Assembly (NCBI RefSeq): GCF_039414295.1
Contig: NZ_JBCITM010000016.1
Location: 25,681-89,680, forward strand
Direction: 5' to 3'
DNA length: 64,000 bases
DNA from: Anoxynatronum sibiricum
Lineage (GTDB): Bacteria > Bacillota > Clostridia > Peptostreptococcales > Tindalliaceae
The first letter of the stretch is position 1. Each line of letters opens with the position of its first letter. Under the pieces are notes generated by a model that did no database searches, had not been told where the DNA came from, and was given only the letters and a program-made list of their open reading frames with translations. Shown here piece by piece: positions 23,857 to 33,250 of the stretch. The translations under genes and the position numbers were made by a program.

Positions 23857-23933
23857 TGGGGTGGATGATGGGATTCGAACCCACGAATACAGGAGCCACA
23901 ATCCTGCGTCTTAACCACTTGACTACACCCACC
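23857..23933 (-). tRNA. tRNA-His (anticodon GTG)
   Basis: Acceptor GTGGGTG/CATCCAC, anticodon loop TTGTGGC, T loop TTCGAAT, CCA end. The extra 5' G that marks tRNA-His is encoded (position 23933) and faces the discriminator C. Confidence 0.92.
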
Positions 23934-23996
23934 ACGCGTTGGTGTCCTTCACTGTCAAACTGGCTCGACAGCTGGATGATATAAGCTTGAATAAAA

Positions 23997-24070
23997 TGGA
24001 GCGGGCGAAGGGAATCGAACCCTCACGGTCAGCTTGGAAGGCTGAAGTTCTACCATTGAACTACGCCCGC
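23997..24070 (-). tRNA. tRNA-Gly (anticodon TCC)
   Basis: Acceptor GCGGGCG/CGCCCGC, anticodon loop CTTCCAA, T loop TTCGATT and encoded CCA. It is the first tRNA of the five-gene leftward cluster. Confidence 0.93.
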
Positions 24071-24138
24071 AATGTGGATACTTCGTTTTGTCACATCTAC
24101 TAATTTACCATCGATTGCCTCTATTGTCAAGCACAAAA

Positions 24139-24648
24139 TTACTGAAATTGAAGCGGCTGATATGCCACTGGCTGGGCGGTTTTCAAACTCAGCAATGTAA
24201 ATGCTGATTCAGTACCCGTCTCCAGTATTCCACAGGTGCAACCGTGTTCACTGCGCGGTCGTGAGGTGCTGCCAGGATTGATGATGATCAGCCCCTGCTG
24301 CAGTACCAGCGGAACGTGGGTATGGCCAAAAATCACCACATCTGCCTTCTTTTCAAGCCCGAAATAGTACAAACTGGTGAGGCTGTGCTGCACCCGCTGA
24401 ATATGACCATGGCATAGCAGGATGTTCAGGTGGTCAATCTTCAACAGCCGGTGATCTGGTCCGGCTGTTACCGGGTCACCATTGCCAATGACGGCTTCGA
24501 TCTGCTGATGAGTCTGGGTTGACAGCCACTGGGAATCCTGGTAAAGATCGCCCGCGTGGAGAATGCAGTCTGTGTCTCGGAGCAGCTCGAGTGCCTGTAG
24601 TATACTGTGAGAATCGCCGTGGGTATCACTAATGAGTCCAATCTTCAT
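24139..24648 (-). CDS. yfcE: YfcE/MJ0936-family metallophosphoesterase
   Basis: A 169-residue calcineurin-type phosphoesterase. All metal-binding blocks are visible: SDTHGD at the N terminus, HAGDLYQ, GNGDP, CHGH and GHTHVP. Family members hydrolyse phosphodiesters in the cytoplasm; the natural substrate is unclear. GGGAGG precedes the ATG. It follows rdgB and rph on the same strand, the gene order rph-rdgB-yfcE found across Firmicutes, so it is probably co-transcribed with them. Confidence 0.9.
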   Translation of the reverse strand: MKIGLISDTHGDSHSILQALELLRDTDCILHAGDLYQDSQWLSTQTHQQIEAVIGNGDPVTAGPDHRLLKIDHLNILLCHGHIQRVQHSLTSLYYFGLEKKADVVIFGHTHVPLVLQQGLIIINPGSTSRPRSEHGCTCGILETGTESAFTLLSLKTAQPVAYQPLQFQ

Positions 24649-24666
24649 GATGTCAGCCTCCCAGGT

Positions 24667-25281
24667 TCAGGGTGTTTCTGCCAGCAGCGACACCAGTTTT
24701 TCTTTCATGGCTTCAATGGCCTTGCCCCGGTGACTCATGCTGTTTTTGATCACTGGCCCCAGTTCTCCAAATGTCTGTTGATAAGCGGGTATGAGAAAAA
24801 GGGGATCATAGCCAAACCCATGGGCGCCTATGGGCTCAAAATCGATATAGCCTTCAACCGTGCCCCGAACCACCAACTCCCGGCCGTCAGGAAAAACAGC
24901 TGCCAGTGCGCAGACAAAACGCCCCTGTCGATTCTCCAGCGGAACATCTTTAAGGGCTTCCAGCAATTTTTCATTATTGGCTTCGTCGGTGGCACCTTCA
25001 CCTGCATAGCGGGCGGAATAGACGCCAGGGGCACCGCCCAGGGCATCCACTTCAAGACCGGAATCATCGGCCAGGGCCAGCATGCCGGTTTCTGCCGTTA
25101 CTGCCCGGGCCTTGATGAGAGCATTTTCTTCAAAGGTGGTGCCTGTTTCTTCGATCTCCATACCGGCCAGCCCCACCTCTTTCATGGTACGAACAGTGAT
25201 GTGAAAGTCTGCCAGCATGGTGCCGATTTCTTCCAGCTTGTGGGGGTTTCCTGTGGCAATGACGGCTGTCAGGTGTTTCAT
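24667..25281 (-). CDS. rdgB: XTP/dITP pyrophosphatase (RdgB/HAM1)
   Basis: A 204-residue house-cleaning enzyme that hydrolyses dITP, ITP and XTP to monophosphates so they are not built into DNA or RNA. Family blocks are present: VIATGNPHKLEEI, ADDSGLEVDALGGAPGVYSARYAG, FGYDPLF and MSHRGKA. It has normal length. Its ATG overlaps the rph stop by four bases, giving translational coupling. Confidence 0.95.
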   Translation of the reverse strand: MKHLTAVIATGNPHKLEEIGTMLADFHITVRTMKEVGLAGMEIEETGTTFEENALIKARAVTAETGMLALADDSGLEVDALGGAPGVYSARYAGEGATDEANNEKLLEALKDVPLENRQGRFVCALAAVFPDGRELVVRGTVEGYIDFEPIGAHGFGYDPLFLIPAYQQTFGELGPVIKNSMSHRGKAIEAMKEKLVSLLAETP

Positions 25282-26039
25282 GCCTTTCCTCCACCCTGGG
25301 AAGCAATGAGTTTTTCCCGGTAAATTTCGTTGACCGTTTCTTTCTGTGCTTCAATGAGGGCCGTGATGCCTTCCCGCGCCAGGGCAATCATGGTGTTCAT
25401 TTCTTCAAGACTGAAAGTGGCTTCTTCGCCAGAACCCTGAATTTCCACCACTTGTTCATGCTCGGTCATCACCATGTTCATATCGACTGAAGCGCCGGAA
25501 TCTTCTTCATAGCACAGGTCAAGGAGGGGAACCCCTTCCACGATCCCCACACTGACAGCTGCCAGGTAGTGGGTCACAGGAATTTCTTTGATTTGCCTGG
25601 CGTCACGCAATTTAATCAGCGCTTCCATTAATGCCACGAAAGCGCCGGTGATGGAAGCGGTGCGGGTACCGCCATCAGCCTGAATCACGTCACAGTCGAT
25701 CCAGATGGTGCGTTCACCCAGCTGGCTGAGGTCTACCACTGAACGGAGGGCACGACCAATGAGACGCTGGATTTCCTGGGTGCGGCCCTCCACTTTGCCA
25801 CGAGTGGATTCTCTTATTTTTCGGGTATGGGTGGCACTGGGAAGCATGGCGTATTCGGCGGTAATCCAGCCTTTGCCGCTGCCCTTGAGAAAGGAGGGCA
25901 CTTTTTCTTCCACAAAAGCTGTGCAGATGACTTTTGTATTGCCCATTTCTGTCAGTACTGAACCCATGGCGTGGGAGGTAAAGTTGCGGGTAAAGGTGAC
26001 CGGCCGCAGTTGATTCTCTTTTCTTCCGTCTATTCGCAT
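25278..26039 (-). CDS. rph: Ribonuclease PH
   Basis: A 253-residue phosphorolytic 3'-5' exoribonuclease that trims tRNA 3' ends. The N terminus MRIDGRKENQLRPV, the core WITAEYAMLPSATHTR, and DCDVIQADGGTRTASI are all typical. Length matches the bacterial family. It heads the rph-rdgB-yfcE group and lies close to a tRNA cluster, though that closeness may be chance. Confidence 0.96.
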   Translation of the reverse strand: MRIDGRKENQLRPVTFTRNFTSHAMGSVLTEMGNTKVICTAFVEEKVPSFLKGSGKGWITAEYAMLPSATHTRKIRESTRGKVEGRTQEIQRLIGRALRSVVDLSQLGERTIWIDCDVIQADGGTRTASITGAFVALMEALIKLRDARQIKEIPVTHYLAAVSVGIVEGVPLLDLCYEEDSGASVDMNMVMTEHEQVVEIQGSGEEATFSLEEMNTMIALAREGITALIEAQKETVNEIYREKLIASQGGGKA

Positions 26040-26079
26040 CTATGTCGCCTCGTTTCTATTTGATGGGATTTGTGTTGGA

Positions 26080-26601
26080 TTATTTGCGTTTCAGGCGGCT
26101 GAAAAATCCGCCTCTGATGGCTCGGGTGTCCATCACGGTGACAAAGGCCTTTTGATCGTGTTCGTCCAGCAGCTGGTTCAGTCGGCCCAGCTGTTTTCGC
26201 TGGATGGTGACATTGAGCAAGTGATTGACACCGCTGCGGCCATAGCCTTCCACAACGGTAACCCCATAGCCTTCATCCCGCAGGATGGTCACCAGTTCTT
26301 CTGCTTTTTTATAGCTGATCACCTGGACCACCAAACTGCCCAAAGCCATTTTTTCTTCAATCATGATACCCACGTAGTTTCCGGTGGCAAAGCCGGAGGC
26401 GTACATAATAACGTTAATAGGATCATCCAGATTGCTGAGTACCGATCCCACTGCCAGAATCCAAATACTGACTTCAAAAAAACCGATAACTGCCGCGTGG
26501 ATCCGCTTTCCCTTCACCACCATGATCATGCGAATGGTGGCCAGGCTCACGTCAGATACTTTTGCCATAAAGATTAACAGATAGCCGATAAGGCCTTCCA
26601 C
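26080..26601 (-). CDS. UPF0316 membrane protein (DUF5698/DUF2179, YebE-like)
   Basis: A 173-residue protein with three N-terminal membrane helices (residues 1-85, including LIGYLLIFMAKVSDVSLATIRMI) and a soluble C-terminal DUF2179 domain. The order matches the UPF0316 family of Firmicutes, whose function is not established. I place the start at GTG 26601, since AAGGAG lies seven bases upstream and the product then matches the usual family N terminus. An earlier in-frame GTG at 26640 lies within the terminator of the upstream gene. Confidence 0.83.
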   Translation of the reverse strand: MEGLIGYLLIFMAKVSDVSLATIRMIMVVKGKRIHAAVIGFFEVSIWILAVGSVLSNLDDPINVIMYASGFATGNYVGIMIEEKMALGSLVVQVISYKKAEELVTILRDEGYGVTVVEGYGRSGVNHLLNVTIQRKQLGRLNQLLDEHDQKAFVTVMDTRAIRGGFFSRLKRK

Positions 26602-26629
26602 AATAATTCTCCTTCCAGTTTCCAAAAGG

Positions 26630-26659
26630 AACCAGACCACAGGGTGCTATGGTCTGGTT
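26630..26659 (-). terminator. Hairpin overlapping the end of the amidase gene
   Basis: Arms AACCAGACCA and TGGTCTGGTT pair perfectly with a ten-base loop. The short T tract after it (CCTTTTGG) is weak, so some read-through into the UPF0316 gene is possible. Confidence 0.6.
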
Positions 26660-28872
26660 GATAAATGGGTCAAGCTTGCTTCGAAATATCGAATGGTGGA
26701 GTTCAAAATTCCCTGAGCCGCCAATCGGCGGTACTCGCTGGTGGCCAGCAGTCGTTCTTCGTCGGGGTTGGTGAGGAAGCCGATTTCTATAATGATGGCC
26801 GGCATTTTGGTTTCCCGCAGCACCACCAGTTTGTCACGGGCATTGATCCGGTGACTGGCGGCTCCGAGAGTACGCACCATTTCATCCTGGAATATTTCTG
26901 CCAGATACTTATTGTTGCGGAAATCCATGGGGTTTTCTTCGCTGGGATAGTAGAGAGTCTCCACACCCTTAATATCTGTGCGTCCGGCAGCGTTGGCATG
27001 TATGCTGATAAACAGGTCTGCTCCCAGCTGATTGGCCACTCCGGCCCGGTCCTGCAAGCCCACATAGGTGTCCCCGGTGCGGGTCATGTACACGCGGAAA
27101 CCGGCTGCTTCCAGCATTCTTCTGGCTTCCAGTGCAACTTCAAGATTGACATCTTTTTCATTCATTTTCAGGTTGGGTGAACTGGCTCCCGGGTCACTGC
27201 CTCCGTGTCCTGCATCAATCACGATCAGCTTTTCCCTGTATTTCAGGTCTCTGTTGGTAAACTGAAGAATCAGATCCTGCACATTTGACAGGGTGCCTGT
27301 TGCCACTTCCACACCAGGTTTAACGTGAATGTTGGCCACCAGATTGCGACCGTCATCGCTGGTGGTCATTTGGATAAACTCCAGCATCACATCATCCACA
27401 TCCAGCAGTTCAAAGGGAATGTCCATGTTGTCTGCCGGCATGGTTACTTTGATGAGTTCGCCGCCCACTTCTTTTGCCACCTGGTAATCCGTTCGTCCCT
27501 GACCGAAGAAAGTGAGGCGGGAGGTGGTCCAGCCAGTTTCTTCATAACGATAGCCGGTTTCCGGTTCGCCCTCCATGTGTATAATCAACTGACCGTTTCG
27601 CTGCTGCACATAAAGGTCTTCGGCACTCACTTGTTTATTCAGGTCAACCACAATGCGCACCATCATTTCTGAAAGACTTCTGTTATCATCGGGATCAACT
27701 CCACTGACCCGGATACTGTTGATAACCCTCCCCCCGATGGTGCGGTCGGCAATGGGTCTTCCCGGGTTCAGGATGGACTCCTTCACAAACACCTCCAGAC
27801 GACGGGAACCGTCCATTTGCAGGTGGTAATTTTCCAGATGACTGCCCTCAATCACCAACACGTCTTTTGTGTTGAACTGTTCAAAACGCACATCATCCAC
27901 ATAGTTGACCAGCCGAATCACCATTTCGCCGGCGGCTTCGTCATAAGACATGTGATAGCCGGTGGAATCTGTCAGGTCCAGCACCACCCGCACCACATGG
28001 GGATCGATTTCAAACTGGGATGAACGGACTGTCGACAAATAGCTGTTGCTGGGAGCCGTCACCCGAACGGTTTTGTCATCTCTGACTTTAGCCGGATCAT
28101 CCATAAGAAGCTGGGTATTGTTCAAATCGAAAATGAGCCGGTGGGGCTCTGTCAGCCGGGCTGTGGCGTAGTCCACCTTTCTGTCGGTTTTAAGCCGAAT
28201 TACCGGTACATCGCCTTCCAGGGTGACGTTGATGTCTTTCAGAGTTCCTTCAATCATGGTTCCACTGGAATCCAGAGGTTCGCCATAATGGCCCGTGCTG
28301 TTGTCCGGCTGCCCTTCAGGCTGTTCCTGTGAAGGTGCTTCTGGTGCCGGTGTGTTCACTTCTTCAGGTTCAGGAGTGGTGATTTTCACAGTGCGGGTGG
28401 CTTCATCCCAGCCCACTTCCAACCCCAGTTCCTGGCCAACAAAAGCAACGGGTACCATGGTGCGTCCCCGATTTTGATAGGTGACGATTTTGGCGGGCAC
28501 CTGGCTGGGGAGAATTTTATCTTCACCATTCACCTTCACCACAGCACTGTTAATGGTGAGTACAATGGTGGTATCGTCTTTTTCGATGGTGACCTGCTGG
28601 GTGTCACCATTCCAATTCACCGTTGCACCTGCATAGCTGGCAATGGCTGCTACAGGCACCAGGGTACGGTATTGTTCCTGGTACTGAAACAGCACCGGCG
28701 GTACGTCGGAAGCCAGGTACTGGTTATCCAGCGTCAGGTTGACGGTGTACAAGTTGACTTTGCGTTCATCCACTTCTGCGGCAATTTGAGGCTCGTCTCC
28801 CCATGCAGCAGCAGGAATAACCGACAACAAGAGCAAAAAGACCATCAACACCATAAGCATTCGTTTCATCAT
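26647..28872 (-). CDS. N-acetylmuramoyl-L-alanine amidase with CuAO-N and AMIN domains
   Basis: A 741-residue exported wall hydrolase. A signal peptide (1-25) is followed by a copper-amine-oxidase-N domain at about 40-150 (YRTLVPVAAIASYAGATVNW; GRTMVPVAFVGQELGLEVGW), an acidic/Pro linker, two or three AMIN-like wall-targeting modules at about 205-540, and a C-terminal Amidase_3 domain at about 550-735. Zinc ligands fit the blocks VIDAGHGGSDPGA, NEKDVNLEVAL and FISIHANA, and the catalytic Glu fits IIIEIGFLTN. It should cut the bond between muramic acid and the stem peptide outside the membrane. GGGAGG stands before the first ATG. Confidence 0.92.
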   Translation of the reverse strand: MMKRMLMVLMVFLLLLSVIPAAAWGDEPQIAAEVDERKVNLYTVNLTLDNQYLASDVPPVLFQYQEQYRTLVPVAAIASYAGATVNWNGDTQQVTIEKDDTTIVLTINSAVVKVNGEDKILPSQVPAKIVTYQNRGRTMVPVAFVGQELGLEVGWDEATRTVKITTPEPEEVNTPAPEAPSQEQPEGQPDNSTGHYGEPLDSSGTMIEGTLKDINVTLEGDVPVIRLKTDRKVDYATARLTEPHRLIFDLNNTQLLMDDPAKVRDDKTVRVTAPSNSYLSTVRSSQFEIDPHVVRVVLDLTDSTGYHMSYDEAAGEMVIRLVNYVDDVRFEQFNTKDVLVIEGSHLENYHLQMDGSRRLEVFVKESILNPGRPIADRTIGGRVINSIRVSGVDPDDNRSLSEMMVRIVVDLNKQVSAEDLYVQQRNGQLIIHMEGEPETGYRYEETGWTTSRLTFFGQGRTDYQVAKEVGGELIKVTMPADNMDIPFELLDVDDVMLEFIQMTTSDDGRNLVANIHVKPGVEVATGTLSNVQDLILQFTNRDLKYREKLIVIDAGHGGSDPGASSPNLKMNEKDVNLEVALEARRMLEAAGFRVYMTRTGDTYVGLQDRAGVANQLGADLFISIHANAAGRTDIKGVETLYYPSEENPMDFRNNKYLAEIFQDEMVRTLGAASHRINARDKLVVLRETKMPAIIIEIGFLTNPDEERLLATSEYRRLAAQGILNSTIRYFEASLTHLSTRP

Positions 28873-29010
28873 TAAAAAGCCTCCCGGCGTGTTTTTTGAA
28901 TATGATTCTCAATGTTGTTCTGTGTATCATTTCCTTTATAACACTCTTGACCGGGAGCGTCAACGGATTTAGGAAAGCTGTAAAGAAGCTGTAACCTCAT
29001 TGGCGGTTCA

Positions 29011-29997
29011 TCAGACCAGTGCCCGGTAGAGTTCATCCACATCTGGCGGGTTCATGGGCAGTGTTTTGCCATCTTTCACCAGCACTCGATCACCCTGGGT
29101 GACGGTTCCCAGTGTCGCCCAGGGAATGTCTGCTTTCGACAGGGCCTCTTCCATGGCTTTCTGTCGCTGGGGAGGTACTGTTAACACCATGACGCCACTG
29201 GAGATCAGTCTGTAGGGATCGATCTGAAACACTTGGCAGACAGCCCTGGTTTCCGGCAACACGGGAATGTTGTCCAGCTCAATTTGAATCCCCTTTCCCG
29301 AAGCTTCTGCCAGTTCCCATAGCGCTCCCAGCACACCGCCTTCGGTGGCATCGTGCATGCTGTTGGCACCCACTCTTCCGGCGATCATTCCCTCAGGCAC
29401 CACGCTGATCTGGTATTTTAGTGACTTGGCCCTCTCCAGGGTTTCCAGCGAAATGTGCTGTTTCAATTTGTCTTCAAAATCGTGTGCCAGAATGGCGGTG
29501 CCTTCCAGCCCGGCAGATTTGGTCATGAAGACTACATCGCCTTCCTGTGCACCGGCGGTGGTGACCATGGCATCACGACTGTGTTTGCCAAGGGCCACAG
29601 TGCTGATGAGCACCCGGTTCACCACGTCGGTGATTTCTGTATGGCCTCCCATGATTTCCACATTGATGCGCTTGGCTGCTCCGGCGGCATCTTCCATGAT
29701 TTGGGAAAGGTCTTCAGCGGTGGTGCCCTCCGGCGCCAGCACTGTCATCATGACTGCCACCGGTTCAGCTCCATTGGAGGCAATATCATTGCAGGCAATG
29801 TCGATGGCCAGACTGCCAATTTCAGCCACGGCTCCGGTGATGGGATCGGTACTGATGACGCACAGGTCATCACCAAAATCCAGGACGGCACAGTCTTCAC
29901 CCACGGCTGACCCCACCAGCACTTCTTCACGGCGGGTGGTGATGCGGCCAATGATCAGTTTTTTTAATATGTCCACTGGTACTTTGCCAATTTTCAT
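29011..29997 (-). CDS. AIR-synthase-related protein (HypE/ThiL/PurM fold)
   Basis: A 328-residue member of the PurM/HypE/ThiL ATP-binding superfamily. The N half shows GSAVGEDCAVLDFG and ITGAVAEIGSLAIDIACNDIASNGAEPVA, the phosphate and metal binding blocks. The C half shows the AIR-synthase C-terminal fold. It lacks the C-terminal Cys of true HypE, and no hydrogenase genes are near, so hydrogenase maturation is unlikely. Its true substrate is unknown. The ATG overlaps the stop of the upstream TIGR01906 gene by four bases, so the pair is translated together. Confidence 0.82.
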   Translation of the reverse strand: MKIGKVPVDILKKLIIGRITTRREEVLVGSAVGEDCAVLDFGDDLCVISTDPITGAVAEIGSLAIDIACNDIASNGAEPVAVMMTVLAPEGTTAEDLSQIMEDAAGAAKRINVEIMGGHTEITDVVNRVLISTVALGKHSRDAMVTTAGAQEGDVVFMTKSAGLEGTAILAHDFEDKLKQHISLETLERAKSLKYQISVVPEGMIAGRVGANSMHDATEGGVLGALWELAEASGKGIQIELDNIPVLPETRAVCQVFQIDPYRLISSGVMVLTVPPQRQKAMEEALSKADIPWATLGTVTQGDRVLVKDGKTLPMNPPDVDELYRALV

Positions 29998-30689
29998 GAC
30001 ATGGTTTCTCCTTTCCTCAGGCGTTTTTCCAGAATCCAGCCTGCCACTCCCAGCCCCAGCAGGGTTCCCATGGCCCAGAGGCCAATGGCAATGGCAGTGT
30101 TGATAAAAAAGGTTTCTGGCAGCAGTTGTATGAGCACATGACGCGTTGGATCAAGAATCCAGAGGTCATTGTCAAACAGCAGCAGGTGAAAATAGGTGAA
30201 GTACTTGGTAAAGTCCAGCCAGATGAGAAGCCCCAGCAAGATCATCAGATCCACGTTTGCCAGTCCGGTGAATAGAAGTGTTCGCAGCCAGTGACGCTTC
30301 CAGCGGGGATCTTTCAGGATCATCCAGCAGGTAATCAGCAGGATCCCAGCCAGTGACAGACTGCGTAACAGCCGGGCCTGGTTAAACAGATCCAGCACAT
30401 CTTCCATGTGTACCCGTTCCCGCTGATCATAAAGGGGCTGCAGCACGCCATCTTTCACGGCAGTCGTCTGAAAATCGTCTTTTTCACCTTTCAGATATCG
30501 GATAATTTCCTCTGCTGTATGTGCCAGGTTTTCCTGATCCATTCCTGCCTGTGGAACCCAACCCTGTTTTTCAAACTGTGTCATGTAATGGTTCACATCG
30601 TAGGTGACCCATTCCAGGGCTGATACCCAGACGGTGATGGTGAGGCAGATGCCCATGATCACATATAGCAGTCTTTTCCCCCAGGTCAT
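29994..30689 (-). CDS. TIGR01906/DUF1461 integral membrane protein
   Basis: A 231-residue membrane protein with four hydrophobic segments (about residues 8-27, 112-128, 138-157 and 197-217). The first two segments are separated by an outside loop with RERVHMEDVLDLF, and the block FTYFHLLLFDNDLWILDP is a hallmark of the TIGR01906 family in Firmicutes. Function unknown. The ATG at 30689 has AGGAGGAAGG upstream. It is coupled to the AIR-synthase-like gene. Confidence 0.85.
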   Translation of the reverse strand: MTWGKRLLYVIMGICLTITVWVSALEWVTYDVNHYMTQFEKQGWVPQAGMDQENLAHTAEEIIRYLKGEKDDFQTTAVKDGVLQPLYDQRERVHMEDVLDLFNQARLLRSLSLAGILLITCWMILKDPRWKRHWLRTLLFTGLANVDLMILLGLLIWLDFTKYFTYFHLLLFDNDLWILDPTRHVLIQLLPETFFINTAIAIGLWAMGTLLGLGVAGWILEKRLRKGETMS

Positions 30690-30726
30690 GTTCCTTCCTC
30701 CTGTATCACTCATTTGTTGCCAAATA

Positions 30727-31656
30727 TCATTCACCTGCCAACGGCTTCTTCTCAATGGTTCGTACCAGCAAGGTCAGTACCCGGTTCACGGGCGTTTCTA
30801 CGCCCAGCCGAAGACCTTCTGCCACGATGGCGCCGTTGATGACATCAATTTCTGTCCGGCTGCCCCGGGTAATGTCCTGAAGCATGGAAGATCGGTTTTC
30901 TGCCGTTTTTCGACAGACGCTTTTCACATAGGCCACCGGGTCTTCCTCTTTGACGGTAATGCCCTTCACCCGCGCCACTTCTCTGGCTTCCTGAACGGCT
31001 TTTTCCAATAATTCTTCTGTCTCGGCATATTGTAACAGCTCACCATTCTGAAGACCCGTGATGGCGGTGAGTGCGTTGATGCCAATATTCGCCATGAGTT
31101 TTCCCCAGATCAGTCCCATCACATTGTCATCCACGATGGTTTCCAGACCCGCCTGTTGAAAGGCTGTGCAGATTTTTTCCAGACGGTTGTCTTGCCTGGG
31201 TACCAGGGGGCCTATCACCGTGGGGCCCTGACCTGCATGACGAATGGCACCCGGCCCCAGCAACGTGGATCCGTGGGCGGTTACGCCTGCGATCACTTTG
31301 TCTTCACCCACGGATTCGCTGATGGCCTCCGCATTTCCCAGCCCATTTTGAAGCGTCAATACCAGGGTATCCGCTCCGATGAGTGGCTGGGCATGCTGCA
31401 CCGCCAGTCGGGTGGCCGTGGATTTGACGAAAACGATCACCAGATCACAGATGCCCACATCCATGGCACTGGTGGTGGCACGTATGGAAGTGATGCGGCG
31501 GTCGCCACTGACACCGCTGATGCTGAGACCCTTTTGATTAATGACATCCACGTGCTCCTGCCATACGTCCACCAGAAATACCTGATTACCTACGTCTGAC
31601 AGCAGTCCGCCGTAGAGACATCCCATGGCACCCGCTCCAACCACTGCAATTTTCAT
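30727..31656 (-). CDS. panE: 2-dehydropantoate 2-reductase family protein (PanE/ApbA)
   Basis: A 309-residue NADPH-dependent reductase. It starts MKIAVVGAGAMGCLYGGLLS, a Rossmann nucleotide-binding motif, and has LTLQNGLGNAE, the catalytic-Lys region LIWGKLMANIGINALTAIT and SSMLQDITRGSRTEIDVINGAI at the end. The family reduces ketopantoate for pantothenate and CoA synthesis, but many paralogues act on other 2-oxo acids. No other pantothenate gene is near. GGAG lies upstream of the ATG at 31656. Confidence 0.87.
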   Translation of the reverse strand: MKIAVVGAGAMGCLYGGLLSDVGNQVFLVDVWQEHVDVINQKGLSISGVSGDRRITSIRATTSAMDVGICDLVIVFVKSTATRLAVQHAQPLIGADTLVLTLQNGLGNAEAISESVGEDKVIAGVTAHGSTLLGPGAIRHAGQGPTVIGPLVPRQDNRLEKICTAFQQAGLETIVDDNVMGLIWGKLMANIGINALTAITGLQNGELLQYAETEELLEKAVQEAREVARVKGITVKEEDPVAYVKSVCRKTAENRSSMLQDITRGSRTEIDVINGAIVAEGLRLGVETPVNRVLTLLVRTIEKKPLAGE

Positions 31657-31697
31657 CGATCCATTCTCCTTCCGATGGTGACACTGGTTCATTAGCG

Positions 31698-32450
31698 TTA
31701 TACATCCCGTTGAAAACAGTCCAAAATGGTTTCTTTTAAAGCAATATACGTGGCATCGGTGAAAAGGTTCAGTTGCCGGGGGCGTTTCAGCGGAATTTCC
31801 ACCACTTTTTTCACCACCGCCGGCCGGCGGGAAAGAACGTATACCCTGTCAGACAGCCATATGGATTCATCCACGTCGTGGGTAATGAGCAAAACAGACG
31901 CTTTCAGTTCCTGCACCACTTCCATGAGCCAGTGTTGCATGGATTGGCGTGTCATGGCATCCAGTCCACCGAAGGGTTCATCCAAGAGTAGAATGTCTTT
32001 TGAAAAAAGAAAGGTTCGCAATAGTGCCGCCCGTTGCCGCATGCCGCCGGAAAGCTGGGCGGGATAGTAGTTTTCGAAGCCTGCCAGACCAAAAAGATGA
32101 AAATACTGTTGTGCCCGTTCCCGGGCTTCACCGGTGGAAACGCCTTGTAAAAATAACGGCAGGGCCGCATTGTCGAGGATGGACTTCCAGGGAAGGAGCA
32201 GGTCTTTTTGATGCATGAAGCTCACCCGCCCCGGGCGGCCGGTCACCGACTGCCCATCGATCAGCACTTCACCGGCATCGGGGGATGCCAGCCCTGCAAT
32301 AATGGAAAAAAGTGTACTTTTGCCACATCCGCTGGGGCCCAGCACTGAAACAAACTGGCTTTCGGATAGTTCAAGAGAGATATTCTGAAGGGTTGGCAGG
32401 TTGGGAAACGCTTTTCTAATCTGATTCACCTTCAGCTTCGTTTCTTTCAT
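31698..32450 (-). CDS. ABC transporter ATPase (ThiZ/SsuB type)
   Basis: A 250-residue ATPase of the nitrate/sulfonate/taurine/pyrimidine class. Walker A is GPSGCGKST, signature LSGGMRQRA, Walker B LLLDEPFGGLDAMTR, and the switch His is in LLITHDVDESIWLSDRV. It overlaps the permease gene by four bases. With the permease and the thiamine-binding-family protein it makes a three-gene cassette, so its likely cargo is a thiamine-related compound, by context only. Confidence 0.87.
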   Translation of the reverse strand: MKETKLKVNQIRKAFPNLPTLQNISLELSESQFVSVLGPSGCGKSTLFSIIAGLASPDAGEVLIDGQSVTGRPGRVSFMHQKDLLLPWKSILDNAALPLFLQGVSTGEARERAQQYFHLFGLAGFENYYPAQLSGGMRQRAALLRTFLFSKDILLLDEPFGGLDAMTRQSMQHWLMEVVQELKASVLLITHDVDESIWLSDRVYVLSRRPAVVKKVVEIPLKRPRQLNLFTDATYIALKETILDCFQRDV

Positions 32451-33250
32451 GAATGTTCCACCTCTCCTTCAGGCAGTGGTTCCTTTGGTAAGGCGGTTTT
32501 CATCCAGGGCATGGCTTTCCTTTCCAGCCACTGGATTAGCTTCAGCACCAGAATGCTCAGTACCACAATCACCACGATGACGGCAAACACCCTGTCGGTG
32601 GCGAAAGACTGGCGCACCCGGAGCATGTAAACCCCCAAACCCATGCGGCCCCCAATCCACTCGCCAATAACGGCACCCATGATGCTGTAAGTGCCGGAGA
32701 TCTTTAATCCGGCAAAAAAGGAGGGAAGTGCCGCCGGCAGTTTGACCCAGCGGTATCGCTGCCAGGGAGTGGCTCCCATGGAACGCATGAGGTCTATTAG
32801 TTCCTGATCGACGGAAGCCAGTCCATCCAGGAGACTGACGGTCACTGGAAAAAAGCAGACCAGCACGACGATGAGAATTTTGGGCAGCAGTCCAAACCCA
32901 AACCACATGGCAAAAAGGGGTGCCAGGGTGACGATGGGAATGGTTTGAGAGGTGATGAGATAAGGGTAGAGTACCCGGCGAATCAGTGGAGAATAGTCCA
33001 ATAGGAGGGCCAGACTGCCGCCGGCAACAATGGCAATACCAAAACCAACGGAAGCCGCTGTCAGCGTTACCCGGGCATGCTGCCAGAGAAGCCCCGCATC
33101 TCTTCCAAGTGCCTGTATCACCCGGGAAGGCGGCGGCAACAGGTAGGGGGGCAGCCACTGGAAAAACCCCACGGCTTCCCAGATAAGCAGCAACAACCCG
33201 CCTGCCAGCAGGGGAAGGGCTTTATCCCCGATATTTACCCACTTTTTCAT
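32447..33250 (-). CDS. ABC transporter permease (ThiX/SsuC type)
   Basis: A 267-residue permease with about six membrane helices. The EAA loop reads DLMRSMGATPWQRYRWVKLPAALP in its central part, the contact with the ATPase. The start overlaps the end of the DUF77 gene by 29 bases in another frame. The family imports sulfonates, nitrate or hydroxymethylpyrimidine; the neighbour favours the last. Confidence 0.86.
   Translation of the reverse strand: MKKWVNIGDKALPLLAGGLLLLIWEAVGFFQWLPPYLLPPPSRVIQALGRDAGLLWQHARVTLTAASVGFGIAIVAGGSLALLLDYSPLIRRVLYPYLITSQTIPIVTLAPLFAMWFGFGLLPKILIVVLVCFFPVTVSLLDGLASVDQELIDLMRSMGATPWQRYRWVKLPAALPSFFAGLKISGTYSIMGAVIGEWIGGRMGLGVYMLRVRQSFATDRVFAVIVVIVVLSILVLKLIQWLERKAMPWMKTALPKEPLPEGEVEHS

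Noticed and set aside
23461..23918. Open frames across the tRNA cluster
   Set aside because: They are read-through of structured tRNA genes on both strands.
29011..29997. Assignment of the AIR-synthase-like protein as HypE
   Set aside because: The C-terminal Cys used by HypE is missing and no hydrogenase genes are nearby.
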